From the NCBI RefSeq assembly GCF_014199525.1, contig NZ_JACHNU010000001.1:310001-374000 (forward strand): a stretch of DNA of 64,000 nucleotides. Reading direction: 5' to 3'. Below, in pieces: positions 27,261-36,435 of the stretch. This DNA comes from Conexibacter arvalis (lineage in GTDB: Bacteria > Actinomycetota > Thermoleophilia > Solirubrobacterales > Solirubrobacteraceae). The position numbers were made by a program, and so were the translations under genes. The notes below the pieces were generated by a model. The model was not told where the DNA came from. It made no database searches and worked only from the letters and a program-made list of their open reading frames with translations. Every line of letters starts with the position of its first letter. The stretch's first letter is position 1.

Positions 27261-28424
27261 TCACCCTCCGCCGCGCTCGAAGACGGGCGGCGTCAGCGGC
27301 GGAAGCGGCCCGCCCATCGCGTTCAGTCCGGCGGCGAACATCGTGGCCCGCTCGGCGGTCATGCCGTCCGTGACGTCGAGCCCGCTGCGCCCGTCGATCC
27401 CGTCCGGAAGCGCCATCGGGTCGATCGCGACGACGCCCAGCAGGCGATCGTCGACGATGATCGCGACGTGCTGGACGGCGGCGAGCTCCGGCAGGCCCGG
27501 ACGCAGCAGCGCCTGGCCGCGCCGCGAGACCGCGCGCGTGAGCTCGTGCACGCGGGCGTGCGCCTCGGCCCGGAAGGCGTAGCGGACCGCCGGACCGCCG
27601 CTGCCGCGCGGGACGGCGCGCACCCGCTCGACGTCGGCGCCGGTCAGCGGCGGCCTCCCGCGCAGCACGTGGAAGCGGGCACGCGGATCGTCGCGGCCCG
27701 GCCCCATGCCGTCCGGGCCGAGCGCCTGCACGATCGCCGTCGGGCCCGGAACGCGCTCGGCGGCCGCCTCGGCGTCGGCGAGCGACATGCCGGCGCCCGG
27801 CTGGCCGGCCATCATGCTCGTCCGCAGCGACCTCGCATCGGTCCGGCTCGCGATCGGCCGCCCGTCGCGGTCGACGACGCTCTCCTCCCAGTCGTAGAAC
27901 GCGAGCTGGCCCGCTCCGAGCGCGGCGCCGATCTGGACGCGCTGGTTGGCGCGACCGCCCCGCCCGCTCGTCCACGACATGCCGGCGGCGACCCGCGAGC
28001 CGTCGCCGCGCACCTCCGCCGCCGGGTAGCCGACCGCGGCGAGCCGCGCGCGCACGCGCTCCAGCACGACGGCGTCGGCGCTCGCGCCCCATCTGACGGA
28101 GAAGCGCAGCCGCACGTCGCCGCGGACCGCGAGCGCCGCGCCGCTCCCGCCGCTCCCGTTCCCGCGGACGGTTGGCGCGCCGCGATCGCCGCGGAGCGTC
28201 GTGTCGTCCGCGGCGCCGCCGAGCGGCCCGCCGGGGACGAGCGCGACCGCCAGGGCGGCGACGAGCAGGGCGCCGGCGGCGGTGCCGCCCGCGATTCGGC
28301 GGCGGCTGCGGCGCCAGCGCAGGCGGCGCTCGGCCTCGATCAGCTGGCGGCCGACTCTCGCGAGCGGGTCGCCGTCGGGGGCGGGCGCGGAGGGCGCCCG
28401 CGGCGGGTCTCTGGTCACGGTCAT
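27261..28424 (-). CDS. Membrane protein with SecD-P1-like domain, partner of an ECF sigma factor
   Basis: 387 residues. A basic cytoplasmic start of about 43 residues leads to one membrane helix (AGGTAAGALLVAALAVALVPG, about 44-65), and the rest should be outside. The outer part resembles the P1 region of SecD. An early ferredoxin-like unit reads LRFSVRWG, then ADAVVLERVRARLAAVGY. Later comes PPLTGADVERV, then YAFRAEAHARVHELTRAVSRRG, then VAIIVDDRLLGVVAIDP, then SGLDVTDGMTAERATMFAAGLNAMGGPLP, which parallels SecD's head domain ending (substrate-exit GGFTxEEAxxLAxxLRAGALP). The six RND-type helices of SecD are missing. Its ATG overlaps the sigma factor stop (ATGA), so it is a candidate anti-sigma or sensor subunit rather than a translocase part. 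Confidence 0.7.
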   Translation of the reverse strand: MTVTRDPPRAPSAPAPDGDPLARVGRQLIEAERRLRWRRSRRRIAGGTAAGALLVAALAVALVPGGPLGGAADDTTLRGDRGAPTVRGNGSGGSGAALAVRGDVRLRFSVRWGASADAVVLERVRARLAAVGYPAAEVRGDGSRVAAGMSWTSGRGGRANQRVQIGAALGAGQLAFYDWEESVVDRDGRPIASRTDARSLRTSMMAGQPGAGMSLADAEAAAERVPGPTAIVQALGPDGMGPGRDDPRARFHVLRGRPPLTGADVERVRAVPRGSGGPAVRYAFRAEAHARVHELTRAVSRRGQALLRPGLPELAAVQHVAIIVDDRLLGVVAIDPMALPDGIDGRSGLDVTDGMTAERATMFAAGLNAMGGPLPPLTPPVFERGGG

Positions 28425-28996
28425 GCGTCCTGCTCCCGGGTTCGGTCGATGCGCGCGCCGAGCCGGCGCAGCCCGCGGTGGACGCGGGCGCGCACGTTCG
28501 CCTCGCTCGTGTCGAAGCGCGCCGCCAGCTCGGCGTAGCCGGCCTCCTCGACGACGCGCGCCAGCACCGCCTCACGCTGGTCGGGCGGCAGATCGGCGAC
28601 CAGCCGCATCGCCAGCTCGCCGTCGGCCTGCTCGCTGAGCCGCCGGTCGACCTCGGCGATCTCGTCGCGCGTCAGGTCGAGCGCGTCGATCCGCAGACGC
28701 CGCAGCGCGCGGCCGGCGACATACGAGCGGCGCCGCGCGTCGAGCAGCTTGTGGTTGGCGATCCCGAACAGCCACGCGCGCACCGGTCCGTCCGCCGCGC
28801 GGTAGCGGGCGGCCGCGTGCAGCGCCGACGCGAACGTCTCGGCGGTCAGGTCGAGCGCCTGCTCGGTCGAGCGCGTCCGCGCCCGCAGATAGGCGAGCAC
28901 GGCCGGCGCGTGGCGCTCGTAGACGGGGCCGAAGGCGGCCGGGTCGCGGCGCGTGGCGGCGAGCAGCGCCGCGTCGGAGTCGTCTGCTGGTGCCAT
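28421..28996 (-). CDS. ECF RNA polymerase sigma factor
   Basis: 191 residues. Region 2 is about residues 12-80 (FGPVYERHAPAVLAYLRARTRSTEQALDLTAETF, then VRAWLFGIANHKLLD). Region 4 is about 130-180 (LPPDQREAVLARVVEEAGYAELAARFDTSEANVRARVHRG). The size is that of a simple ECF factor that normally needs an anti-sigma partner. The stop overlaps the start of the SecD-P1-like membrane protein, the usual place for an anti-sigma gene. TAG and ATG overlap at the start (GTAGATGG), so no standard ribosome-binding site is obvious. It is divergent from the orphan at 29110. Confidence 0.92.
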   Translation of the reverse strand: MAPADDSDAALLAATRRDPAAFGPVYERHAPAVLAYLRARTRSTEQALDLTAETFASALHAAARYRAADGPVRAWLFGIANHKLLDARRRSYVAGRALRRLRIDALDLTRDEIAEVDRRLSEQADGELAMRLVADLPPDQREAVLARVVEEAGYAELAARFDTSEANVRARVHRGLRRLGARIDRTREQDA

Positions 28997-29097
28997 CTAC
29001 CCAGTGCTTCGCACGGGCGCCGGCGCTGTGACAGCACGACGCCGCCGCCGGTGGGAGATTCTCTCCGACGGCCCCCTCGCCGCTTGCCAGGCCGATC

Positions 29098-29103
29098 TAG
29101 ACT
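29098..29103 (+). promoter_or_regulatory. Likely -10 box, leaderless start of the orphan gene
   Basis: TAGACT, six bases, GTG 29110. The spacing places the transcript start on the start codon, and no ribosome-binding site is present. Confidence 0.45.
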
Positions 29104-29109
29104 CGAACG

Positions 29110-29925
29110 GTGCCCCCAGCTCCGCAGCGCAACCGGCCCGGCCGCGCGATCGTCCACCTCGACGCCGGCAGACCGGGCGTGGCGCTCCCGCTCGGCAGCG
29201 ACGTCGTCGAGGTGCTGCGGACGAAGGCCGCGGCGCTCGAGGCGCTCGCCGCGACGGTGGAGCGGATGCGGGCCGACGGCTGGCGGACCGAGGGCGCCGT
29301 CGGGCTCGCCTTCTCGCTCGGGATCGACGGCGTCAGCTTCGAGCGCGACCTGTCGGACTTCTCGCGGCTGGAGCGGGTCGCGCACGCGCTGCCGACCGGG
29401 ACCGTCGTCCACTGGCACCGCCACGACCGCACGTGGCGCACCGGCGGCTGGATCGCCGGCCTGCCGGCCGATCAGCAGCTCGGCGAGGCCGACGACCTGC
29501 CGGTGATCGTCCAGTCCGCCCGCAGCGGGCGCCAGACTCGCTGCGAGAGCCAGCAGCAGCTGGTCGAGGCGGTGCTGCTCCACCTCGGCGAGGTCGCCGA
29601 CGATCTCGACCTCGACCGGGCCCAGGCCGCACGCGCGGCCGAGGTGCGCGCGCAGATCGACGCGCTGCGGGCCGGCGAGCCGCCGCAGGTCTACTACCGC
29701 TTCGAGGGCTCGCCCGAGGCGGAGGACGCGCTCACCAGCGCCCACGTCGTCAACGTGCAGCCGGAGGGGCTCGCGCGCTGGGAGGGCTTTCTCGACGGCG
29801 TCACCGGCGAGCCGCTGTACGAGGGCGACAGCCGCCTGGAGGGACTGTCGGGGCTCGCCTTCCGCGACGGCTTCCGGCTCGGCGCCGAGCGCGCCCACCT
29901 GCTCGCGCCCCGCGGCCGGGGCTGA
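29110..29925 (+). CDS. Conserved-looking protein of unknown function
   Basis: 271 residues, soluble, without a signal peptide. I do not recognise it. The N-terminal half alternates strands and helices (AIVHLDAGRPGVALPLGSDVVEVL, then EGAVGLAFSLGIDGVSFERDL) and has a His-rich strand VVHWHRHDRTW near residue 100. A Cys follows in RQTRCESQQQLVEAVLL. A long helix with LGEVADDLDLDRAQAARAAEVRAQIDAL comes next, then YYRFEGSPEAEDAL and a C-terminal domain. The codon pattern is that of a real gene and it has a good -10 box. It is divergent from the ECF sigma/SecD-P1 pair, so it might be a target of that sigma factor, though the box here is the standard type. Confidence 0.55.
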   Translation: MPPAPQRNRPGRAIVHLDAGRPGVALPLGSDVVEVLRTKAAALEALAATVERMRADGWRTEGAVGLAFSLGIDGVSFERDLSDFSRLERVAHALPTGTVVHWHRHDRTWRTGGWIAGLPADQQLGEADDLPVIVQSARSGRQTRCESQQQLVEAVLLHLGEVADDLDLDRAQAARAAEVRAQIDALRAGEPPQVYYRFEGSPEAEDALTSAHVVNVQPEGLARWEGFLDGVTGEPLYEGDSRLEGLSGLAFRDGFRLGAERAHLLAPRGRG

Positions 29926-30027
29926 GCCGCCCGCGGCCACCGCCGCCCACGCCCCGCCCGCCGCCCCGCGCCCCGCGCCCGCGCCTCGACCCGCCCGCCG
30001 GCCGCGGCCGCCCGCCGCTCGCGCCGG

Positions 30028-31632
30028 CTACCCCGTGTACTCCCGCGCCAGCAGCGCGACGTGCAGCGTCAGCAGCTGCTCGGGGTCGCCGAGATCGACG
30101 CCGAGCAGCGCCTCGATCCGCGTCAGGCGGTGGTAGAGCGCCTGCCGGTTCAGGTGGAGCGCACGCGCCGTCTCGGCCTTCTGCCCGCCGTTGGCGAGCA
30201 GCGCCTCGAGCGTCGGCAGCAGCGCGAGCTTGCGCTGACGGTCGTGCGCGACGAGCGGCCCAAGGACCCGTCGGGCGAAGGCGGCCAGCTCCGCGTCGTC
30301 GCGGCCGCTCCACAGCAGCCGGCGCAGCTCCAGCCCCGCGACGTCGTGCCACGGGCGGGGCGGCAGCACGGCGGCGCTGGCCGCGCTCTCGGCCGCCATC
30401 CGCAGCTCGGCGCCGGCGTCGGCGAGCGCGCTGGCGCGGCCGGCGACGACCGTCGCCCCCTCGGCCGCCTCGGCGCCGAGCCGTCTCGCCAGCGTCGCGC
30501 GCACCAGCTCGGCGGCCGTCTCCACCGCGGCGCCCCGCTGCGCGGCGTCGCGCAGCGCAACCAGCAGCAGCGCGGTCGTCCCGCCCGGCCGCCGTCCCGC
30601 GACCGCCGGCAGCCCGCGGTCGGCGAGCAGCAGGCCGAGCTCGCGCAGCGCGACGTCCCAGTCGGCGTCGGCGGCGACCGTCTCCTCGCCGGCGCGCGCG
30701 GCGAGCGGCAGCACGAGCGCCGGCACCCGCTCCAGCCCGGCGGCGAGCAGCGCGCGGCCGACCGCGGCCGGCGCGATCCGCCCGTCGAGCAGGTTGACGA
30801 GCACGCTGCCGCGCTCGCGCGCGAGCAGCTCCTCCTCCTGGCGGGCGCGCAGCAGCGCGAGCGCGACGATCCCAGACGCCTGCTGCAGCGCGACCCTCGC
30901 GACGGTGTCGAGCGGCGGCCGCAGGTCGGCGACGAGCAGCCGCCCGTCCTCCTGGTGGCCGGCCATCCGCACCGCCGCGGCGGCCGTCCCGGGAGCGGCC
31001 GCGCCGGCGCCGCCGAGCCGCGCGACCTCCCAGCGGTCGAGCGGGTCGCCGTCGAAGCCCGGCGGCAGCCCGTGCGACAGCAGCTGGCCGGCGGGGTCCT
31101 CGAGGAAGACCGGGGCGTGCAGCGTCGTCGCGAGCGCGGCGAGCACCGCCGGGATCCCCTCGCCGTCGAGCATCATGCCGGTCAGCTCGCGCTGGATCTG
31201 CTCGCCGCGGCGCAGCAGCGCGTAGTGGGAGGAGACGATCTCGGTGTGGATCGCCTCGGTGACGGCGACGAACGGGATCTCGCTGCGCAGCGCGACGAGC
31301 GGCAGGAGGTGGCGCTCCGCGGCGGCGACGAGCGGCGGCGGCAGCTCTCTGAAGACCGTTCCCAGCTCGATCACGAGCGCGACCGCGCCGCGCTCGGCCA
31401 GGCCCTCGACGTATCTGCGCTGCTCGGCGGCGCGCGCGCCGATCCCCATCCCGGTCGTCAGTAGCATCTCGCCGCCTGACAGCAGCGAGCCGATGTTCGC
31501 CGCCTCGCCGGCGTGGACCCAGCGGATCGGCGTGTCGAGCCGCTCCGCGCCGGCGACGACCTCGGGCAGCCCGCGGCGCAGCACCGGCAGCTCCAGCGCG
31601 CGGCGGACGGTGATGTCGGGCGGGGCTCTCAC
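30028..31632 (-). CDS. PucR-family transcriptional regulator
   Basis: 534 residues. The N-terminal PucR sensory domain spans about 5-125 (TVRRALELPVLRRGLPEVVAG, then RWVHAGEAANIGSLLSGGEMLLTTGMG). A GGDEF-related middle spans about 290-430. The C-terminal CdaR/HTH_30 domain reads LALLPTLEALLANGGQKAETARALHLNRQALYHRLTRIEALLG. PucR-type activators control purine, GABA or other nitrogen-compound catabolism. It lies just downstream of, and in the same direction as, the dehydrogenase and aminotransferase genes but is separated by a hairpin, so it is probably their regulator with its own promoter (TATCCT near 31679-31684, minus strand). Confidence 0.92.
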   Translation of the reverse strand: MRAPPDITVRRALELPVLRRGLPEVVAGAERLDTPIRWVHAGEAANIGSLLSGGEMLLTTGMGIGARAAEQRRYVEGLAERGAVALVIELGTVFRELPPPLVAAAERHLLPLVALRSEIPFVAVTEAIHTEIVSSHYALLRRGEQIQRELTGMMLDGEGIPAVLAALATTLHAPVFLEDPAGQLLSHGLPPGFDGDPLDRWEVARLGGAGAAAPGTAAAAVRMAGHQEDGRLLVADLRPPLDTVARVALQQASGIVALALLRARQEEELLARERGSVLVNLLDGRIAPAAVGRALLAAGLERVPALVLPLAARAGEETVAADADWDVALRELGLLLADRGLPAVAGRRPGGTTALLLVALRDAAQRGAAVETAAELVRATLARRLGAEAAEGATVVAGRASALADAGAELRMAAESAASAAVLPPRPWHDVAGLELRRLLWSGRDDAELAAFARRVLGPLVAHDRQRKLALLPTLEALLANGGQKAETARALHLNRQALYHRLTRIEALLGVDLGDPEQLLTLHVALLAREYTG

Positions 31633-31718
31633 GGCGCGTCGCAGGTCGTGCGCGGTCGCGGTCGCGCCTCCTCAGCGCAGGATACCCCCGCCGCGCCAGC
31701 CGCCCCCGGAACGACACG

Positions 31719-31744
31719 AGGCGCGCCCCGCGTGGGGCGCGCCT
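31719..31744 (-). terminator. Hairpin after the dehydrogenase gene
   Basis: Perfect 11-bp arms AGGCGCGCCCC/GGGGCGCGCCT with loop GCGT. It lies 31 bases past the mmsA stop and separates it from the pucR-type gene. Confidence 0.55.
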
Positions 31745-31775
31745 CAGCTCCTTCCAGGGGAGTTGTCGTCCGGGC

Positions 31776-33287
<1,512 letters not shown>

Positions 33288-33334
33288 GTGGTCAGGGCTC
33301 CGTTGGTGCGATGGGGACGGTTTGGGGCGCGGCG

Positions 33335-34732
33335 TCAGGCGGCGGTCGCGGTCGCGGGCTCGACGCCCATGAACGTACCCGCGTCGGCGAGCACCTCCGC
33401 GAGCCGGTCGACGATCTCGTCGAGGACGGCCGTGTCGCTGATCAGCGGCGGCGCGATCTGGAGGACCGAGTCGCCGCGGTCGTCGGCGCGGGCGATCAGG
33501 CCGGCGTCGAGCAGGCGGCCGGGGAGGAAGCCGCGCAGCAGCCGGTCGCGCTCGGGCTTGTCGAAGGTGCGGTTGCCGGCGTCGCCGACCAGCTCCATCG
33601 CCCAGAAGTAGCCGCGGCCGCGCACGTCGCCGACGATCGGCAGCGCGAGCAGCTCGCGCAGGCGGGACTCCAGATGGGCCTCGTTGGCGCGCACGTTCTC
33701 GAGCACGCCCTCGCGCTCGAAGATCTCGATGTTCTTCAGCGCGATCGCGGCGCTGACGGGGTGGCCGCCGAAGGTGATGCCGTGTCTGAGCGGGCTGTTC
33801 ATCGTCGCGACGACGTCGGCGACCTTGTCGCTGACGAGCACGGCGCCCATCGTCGCGTAGGCGGAGGTGAGCCCCTTCGCGGTCGTCGCCATGTCTGGGA
33901 CGACGCCCTCGCGCTCCGAGCCGAGCCAGTGGCCGAGGCGGCCGAAGCCGCAGATCACCTCGTCGGCGACGAGCAGCGCGCCGAACTCGTCGGCGAGTGC
34001 CCGCAGGCCCTTCCAGTAGCCGGGCGGCGCGACGAGGCAGCCGCCGGCGTTCTGGACCGGCTCGGCGATGATGACCGCGACCTCGTCGGGGCCGGCGGCG
34101 ACGATCGCGGCGCGGACCTCGTCGAGCAGCCGCTTGCAGAAGGCGGCCGGGTCGCCGCCGTCGGGGGCGCGGAACGCGTTCGTGTTGGAGACGTGCGTGA
34201 CCTCGATCGGCGGCGTGCCGAAGATCTCCTTGAAGCCGGGGACGCCGGTGAAGGAGAGGGCGCCGAGCGTGACGCCGTGGTAGGCGCGGTCGCGCGCGAT
34301 CGCCTTCGTCCGCTGCGGCTCCCCCTTGGCGACGAAGTGCTCGCGCGCGATCTTCCACATCGCCTCGACCGACTCCGAGCCGCCGGAGGTGAAGAAGACG
34401 TGGTTGAGCTCGCCGGGCATGATCTCGGCGAGCTTCTCGGCGAGCGCGATCGCCGGCGGATGCGCGGTCGCCCAGTTGGTGTTGAAGGCGAGCCGCTGCA
34501 TCTGCGACGCCGCCGCGGCCGCCATCTCCTCGCCGAACGAGTAGCCGATCTGGGAGCAGAAGAGGCTGGAGAGCGCGTCGACGTAGCGGTTGCCCTTGTC
34601 GTCGAAGACGTAGGGACCCTCGCCGCGGTCGAGCACGAGGAGGTCGCGCTCGCCGCCGTACGCCGCGGCGTGGTTGGTGAAGTGGAGCAGGAGGTGCTCG
34701 CGAGCCGAGTCGTGCAGCGCGGAGTGGGTCAT
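33335..34732 (-). CDS. Class III aminotransferase (beta-alanine/omega-amino acid:pyruvate type)
   Basis: 465 residues. It is a PLP enzyme with the lysine at about 286 in PDMATTAKGLTSAYATMGAV and the PLP aspartate in LLVADEVICGFGRLG. The phosphate-binding FFTSGGSESVEAMWKIAREH and YHGVTLGALSFTG are both clear. The group moves the amino group of beta-alanine, GABA or similar amines to pyruvate. Its pairing with mmsA favours beta-alanine or 3-aminoisobutyrate as substrate, since their semialdehydes are exactly what mmsA takes. A TetR gene lies 105 bases upstream on the same strand and a PucR gene downstream, so the pathway may be under dual control. ATG 34732 is the family start. Confidence 0.92.
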   Translation of the reverse strand: MTHSALHDSAREHLLLHFTNHAAAYGGERDLLVLDRGEGPYVFDDKGNRYVDALSSLFCSQIGYSFGEEMAAAAASQMQRLAFNTNWATAHPPAIALAEKLAEIMPGELNHVFFTSGGSESVEAMWKIAREHFVAKGEPQRTKAIARDRAYHGVTLGALSFTGVPGFKEIFGTPPIEVTHVSNTNAFRAPDGGDPAAFCKRLLDEVRAAIVAAGPDEVAVIIAEPVQNAGGCLVAPPGYWKGLRALADEFGALLVADEVICGFGRLGHWLGSEREGVVPDMATTAKGLTSAYATMGAVLVSDKVADVVATMNSPLRHGITFGGHPVSAAIALKNIEIFEREGVLENVRANEAHLESRLRELLALPIVGDVRGRGYFWAMELVGDAGNRTFDKPERDRLLRGFLPGRLLDAGLIARADDRGDSVLQIAPPLISDTAVLDEIVDRLAEVLADAGTFMGVEPATATAA

Positions 34733-34837
34733 GGGAGCAGCCTCGCGCCGTGCGCCGCCGCCCGCCAGGGTCAGACCGTCGCGATCTGGGGCAGTCGATC
34801 CGACGGCCTGTATGCCCGGCGCCGCGCTGCCGCCTCG

Positions 34838-35449
34838 CTACCGCAGCATCCGCAGCACGAGATCGGCGTGGAGCCTGCCGATCTCCTCCGGGTCGACGCC
34901 GCGATGGGGCCGGTACCAGCGAGCAGAGTCGACGCCGAGCGAGAGGATCGCGCGCACGGTTCCGGTGAGGTCGCCGACGTGCAGCTCGCCGCGCTCGGCG
35001 CCGGCCTCCAGCTCGGCGGCGAGGAGACGCTCGGTTGTGCGGCGCAGCTCGAGGATCTCGGCGAACCGCTCCGGCGGGAGCGCCCGCAGCTCGTGGGCGG
35101 TGACCTGGCCGAGCGTCGCGTGGCGGGCGTGCCAGGAGGAGAACGCCTCGACGAAGGCGGCGATGCGGCCCGCCGGCGACTGCTGCCCGTCCATCGCGTC
35201 GCGCGCCTCGGCGAGCACCGCCTCGTGGCCGATCCGCATGATCTCCGACAGCAGGTCGAGCTTGGAGCGGTAGTGGACGTAGACGGCCGCGGGGCTCATC
35301 CCGGCCCGTCTGGAGATGTCGCGCGTGGTCGCCGCCTCGAAGCCCCGGTCGGCGAAGGCGTCGAGCGCGGCCAGCAGCAGCCGGCGCGAGCTCTCCGACT
35401 CGACGTGCGCCCAAAGGTCGGCGTCCCGCCGAGCGATTCCGTCTTGCAT
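34838..35449 (-). CDS. TetR-family regulator
   Basis: 203 residues. The HTH (about residues 20-65) reads SRRLLLAALDAFADRGFEAATTRDISRRAGMSPAAVYVHYRSKLDLLSEI, a textbook TetR fold. The C-terminal ligand domain (WHARHATLGQVTAHELRALPPERF, then SLGVDSARWYRPHRGVDPEEIG) resembles regulators of fatty-acid or CoA-linked catabolism. It precedes the aminotransferase and mmsA genes on the same strand and probably regulates them. ATG 35449 is preferred: the long upstream extension of the frame is Arg-rich and crosses the promoter region. The GATCCT seven bases upstream fits the leaderless pattern loosely. Confidence 0.9.
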   Translation of the reverse strand: MQDGIARRDADLWAHVESESSRRLLLAALDAFADRGFEAATTRDISRRAGMSPAAVYVHYRSKLDLLSEIMRIGHEAVLAEARDAMDGQQSPAGRIAAFVEAFSSWHARHATLGQVTAHELRALPPERFAEILELRRTTERLLAAELEAGAERGELHVGDLTGTVRAILSLGVDSARWYRPHRGVDPEEIGRLHADLVLRMLR

Positions 35450-35774
35450 GTCCCACAGGATCGCGGATGAAGCCGCGAAACGGCCCCAGCGCAGCGCCCA
35501 CGGCCGCGTGCCCCGCGGCGGCGCGGCGGCATCGCTCGCCGCGCCGGGGCGACCTCGCTTTCGGCGCCGCGTCCGCCTCGCGCACCGCGCCGCCGTCCGC
35601 CCGGCACCAGCGCGCGCCGCCCGCCAGCTCGCGCCGCACACCGACTGTCAGCGCACCGGTTTCAAAGAAATATGGTGACTACGCCGATCCGGGTCATTGC
35701 CGTGCGGCGAACTGGCGCGCGACGGCCGCGTGGGGTACTCTAAGCAAGCGCTTAGTCACTGAAGGAGAGAACTC
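35450..35774. other. Divergent intergenic region with an AT-richer island
   Basis: This 325-base gap between the TetR gene and the small Cys/His protein gene is Arg/Ala-like GC-rich sequence up to about 35650. It then holds an unusually AT-rich patch (TTTCAAAGAAATATGG, about 35661-35676) followed by the palindrome at 35740-35755. I see no gene in it; it should carry both divergent promoters. Confidence 0.5.
35740..35755. promoter_or_regulatory. Palindrome before the small Cys/His protein gene
   Basis: CTAAGC-AAGC-GCTTAG: perfect 6-bp arms, containing the self-complementary AAGCGCTT common in TetR-family operators. TACTCT at 35736-35741 overlaps its left end as a possible -10 box, so binding would block transcription. 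The divergent TetR gene is the obvious candidate regulator. Confidence 0.4.
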
Positions 35775-36224
35775 GTGCTCTACCAGTTCAGCCGCGCGAT
35801 GTACCGGGCCCTCGCCGAGGGGATCAGCGACAGCCCGGGCGCATGCGCGAACGACCGCAGCAACCATGTCCGCGTGCTCCACGCCTGCGAGGCGACGCTG
35901 GAGCGGATGGCGACCGACCGGTGGTACTTCGCGAAGCCCACACGGAGCCTCATCCGCGAGCTGCGTCCCTACTTCCCGCTCTCCGAGCAGGCCCACATGA
36001 ACTCGATCGTCGAGCAGTACCTCTCGCTCGCCGACGAGGCGATCGAGGAGCAGTTCGAGAGCGGGTACGACTTCGCCGGCAACCGTCTCTGCTGCCGTGC
36101 GATGACGCGCAAGGGCACGCCCTGCCAGCGCCTGCCGCATCCGCGCAACGGCTACTGCCCCTCCCACCAGCACCTCGCCGACGCCGACGAGCTCGACCAC
36201 ACGCGCGTCGCCGTAGCCGCCTGA
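35775..36224 (+). CDS. Small protein with a C-terminal Cys/His knuckle
   Basis: 149 residues. The helical N-terminal part (MLYQFSRAMYRALAEGI, then RVLHACEATLERMATDR and LIRELRPYFPLSEQAHM) resembles no family I know. Residues about 105-130 hold CCRAMTRKGTPCQRLPHPRNGYCPSH, the C-x(6-8)-G-x-P-C-x(9)-Y-C-x(2)-H pattern seen in the short DUF5763-like zinc knuckle of phage and actinobacterial proteins. GTG 35775 follows AAGGAGAG at a good distance, so the start is firm. Function is unknown; RNA or protein binding through the knuckle is a guess. It is monocistronic, followed by a tandem-repeat tract. Confidence 0.75.
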   Translation: MLYQFSRAMYRALAEGISDSPGACANDRSNHVRVLHACEATLERMATDRWYFAKPTRSLIRELRPYFPLSEQAHMNSIVEQYLSLADEAIEEQFESGYDFAGNRLCCRAMTRKGTPCQRLPHPRNGYCPSHQHLADADELDHTRVAVAA

Positions 36225-36435
36225 CGGACACCACCGCCCCTTCGCTCGGCGCGCGTCCTCGCTGACGCGCGCCGGCGCGCTCGCGTCACCGCCCGCGCCG
36301 GTCCCGGCTGACGCGCGTCGGCGCGCTCCGTCACCGCCCGCGCCCGTCCCGGCTGACGCGCGCCGGCGCGCCCCTTGCGCCCAGGCGCGCGCGGGTCCAG
36401 AGCCGCGCGCCGCAGCCCGACGCGGGCCGCCTGAC
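36225..36435. repeat. Tandem repeat tract, about 45-48 bp units
   Basis: Three copies, the last partial, of a unit starting GCTGACGCGCGCCGGCGCGC and continuing with a CACCGCCCGCGCC-type half (starts near 36261, 36309 and 36354). Each unit contains the palindrome GCGCGCCGGCGCGC or a close variant. No gene is assigned; it lies between the stops of two convergent genes and may act in termination. Confidence 0.6.

Noticed and set aside
36261-36400. CRISPR array or att site
   Set aside because: Units abut and vary by small changes, as in slippage repeats; no integrase nearby.
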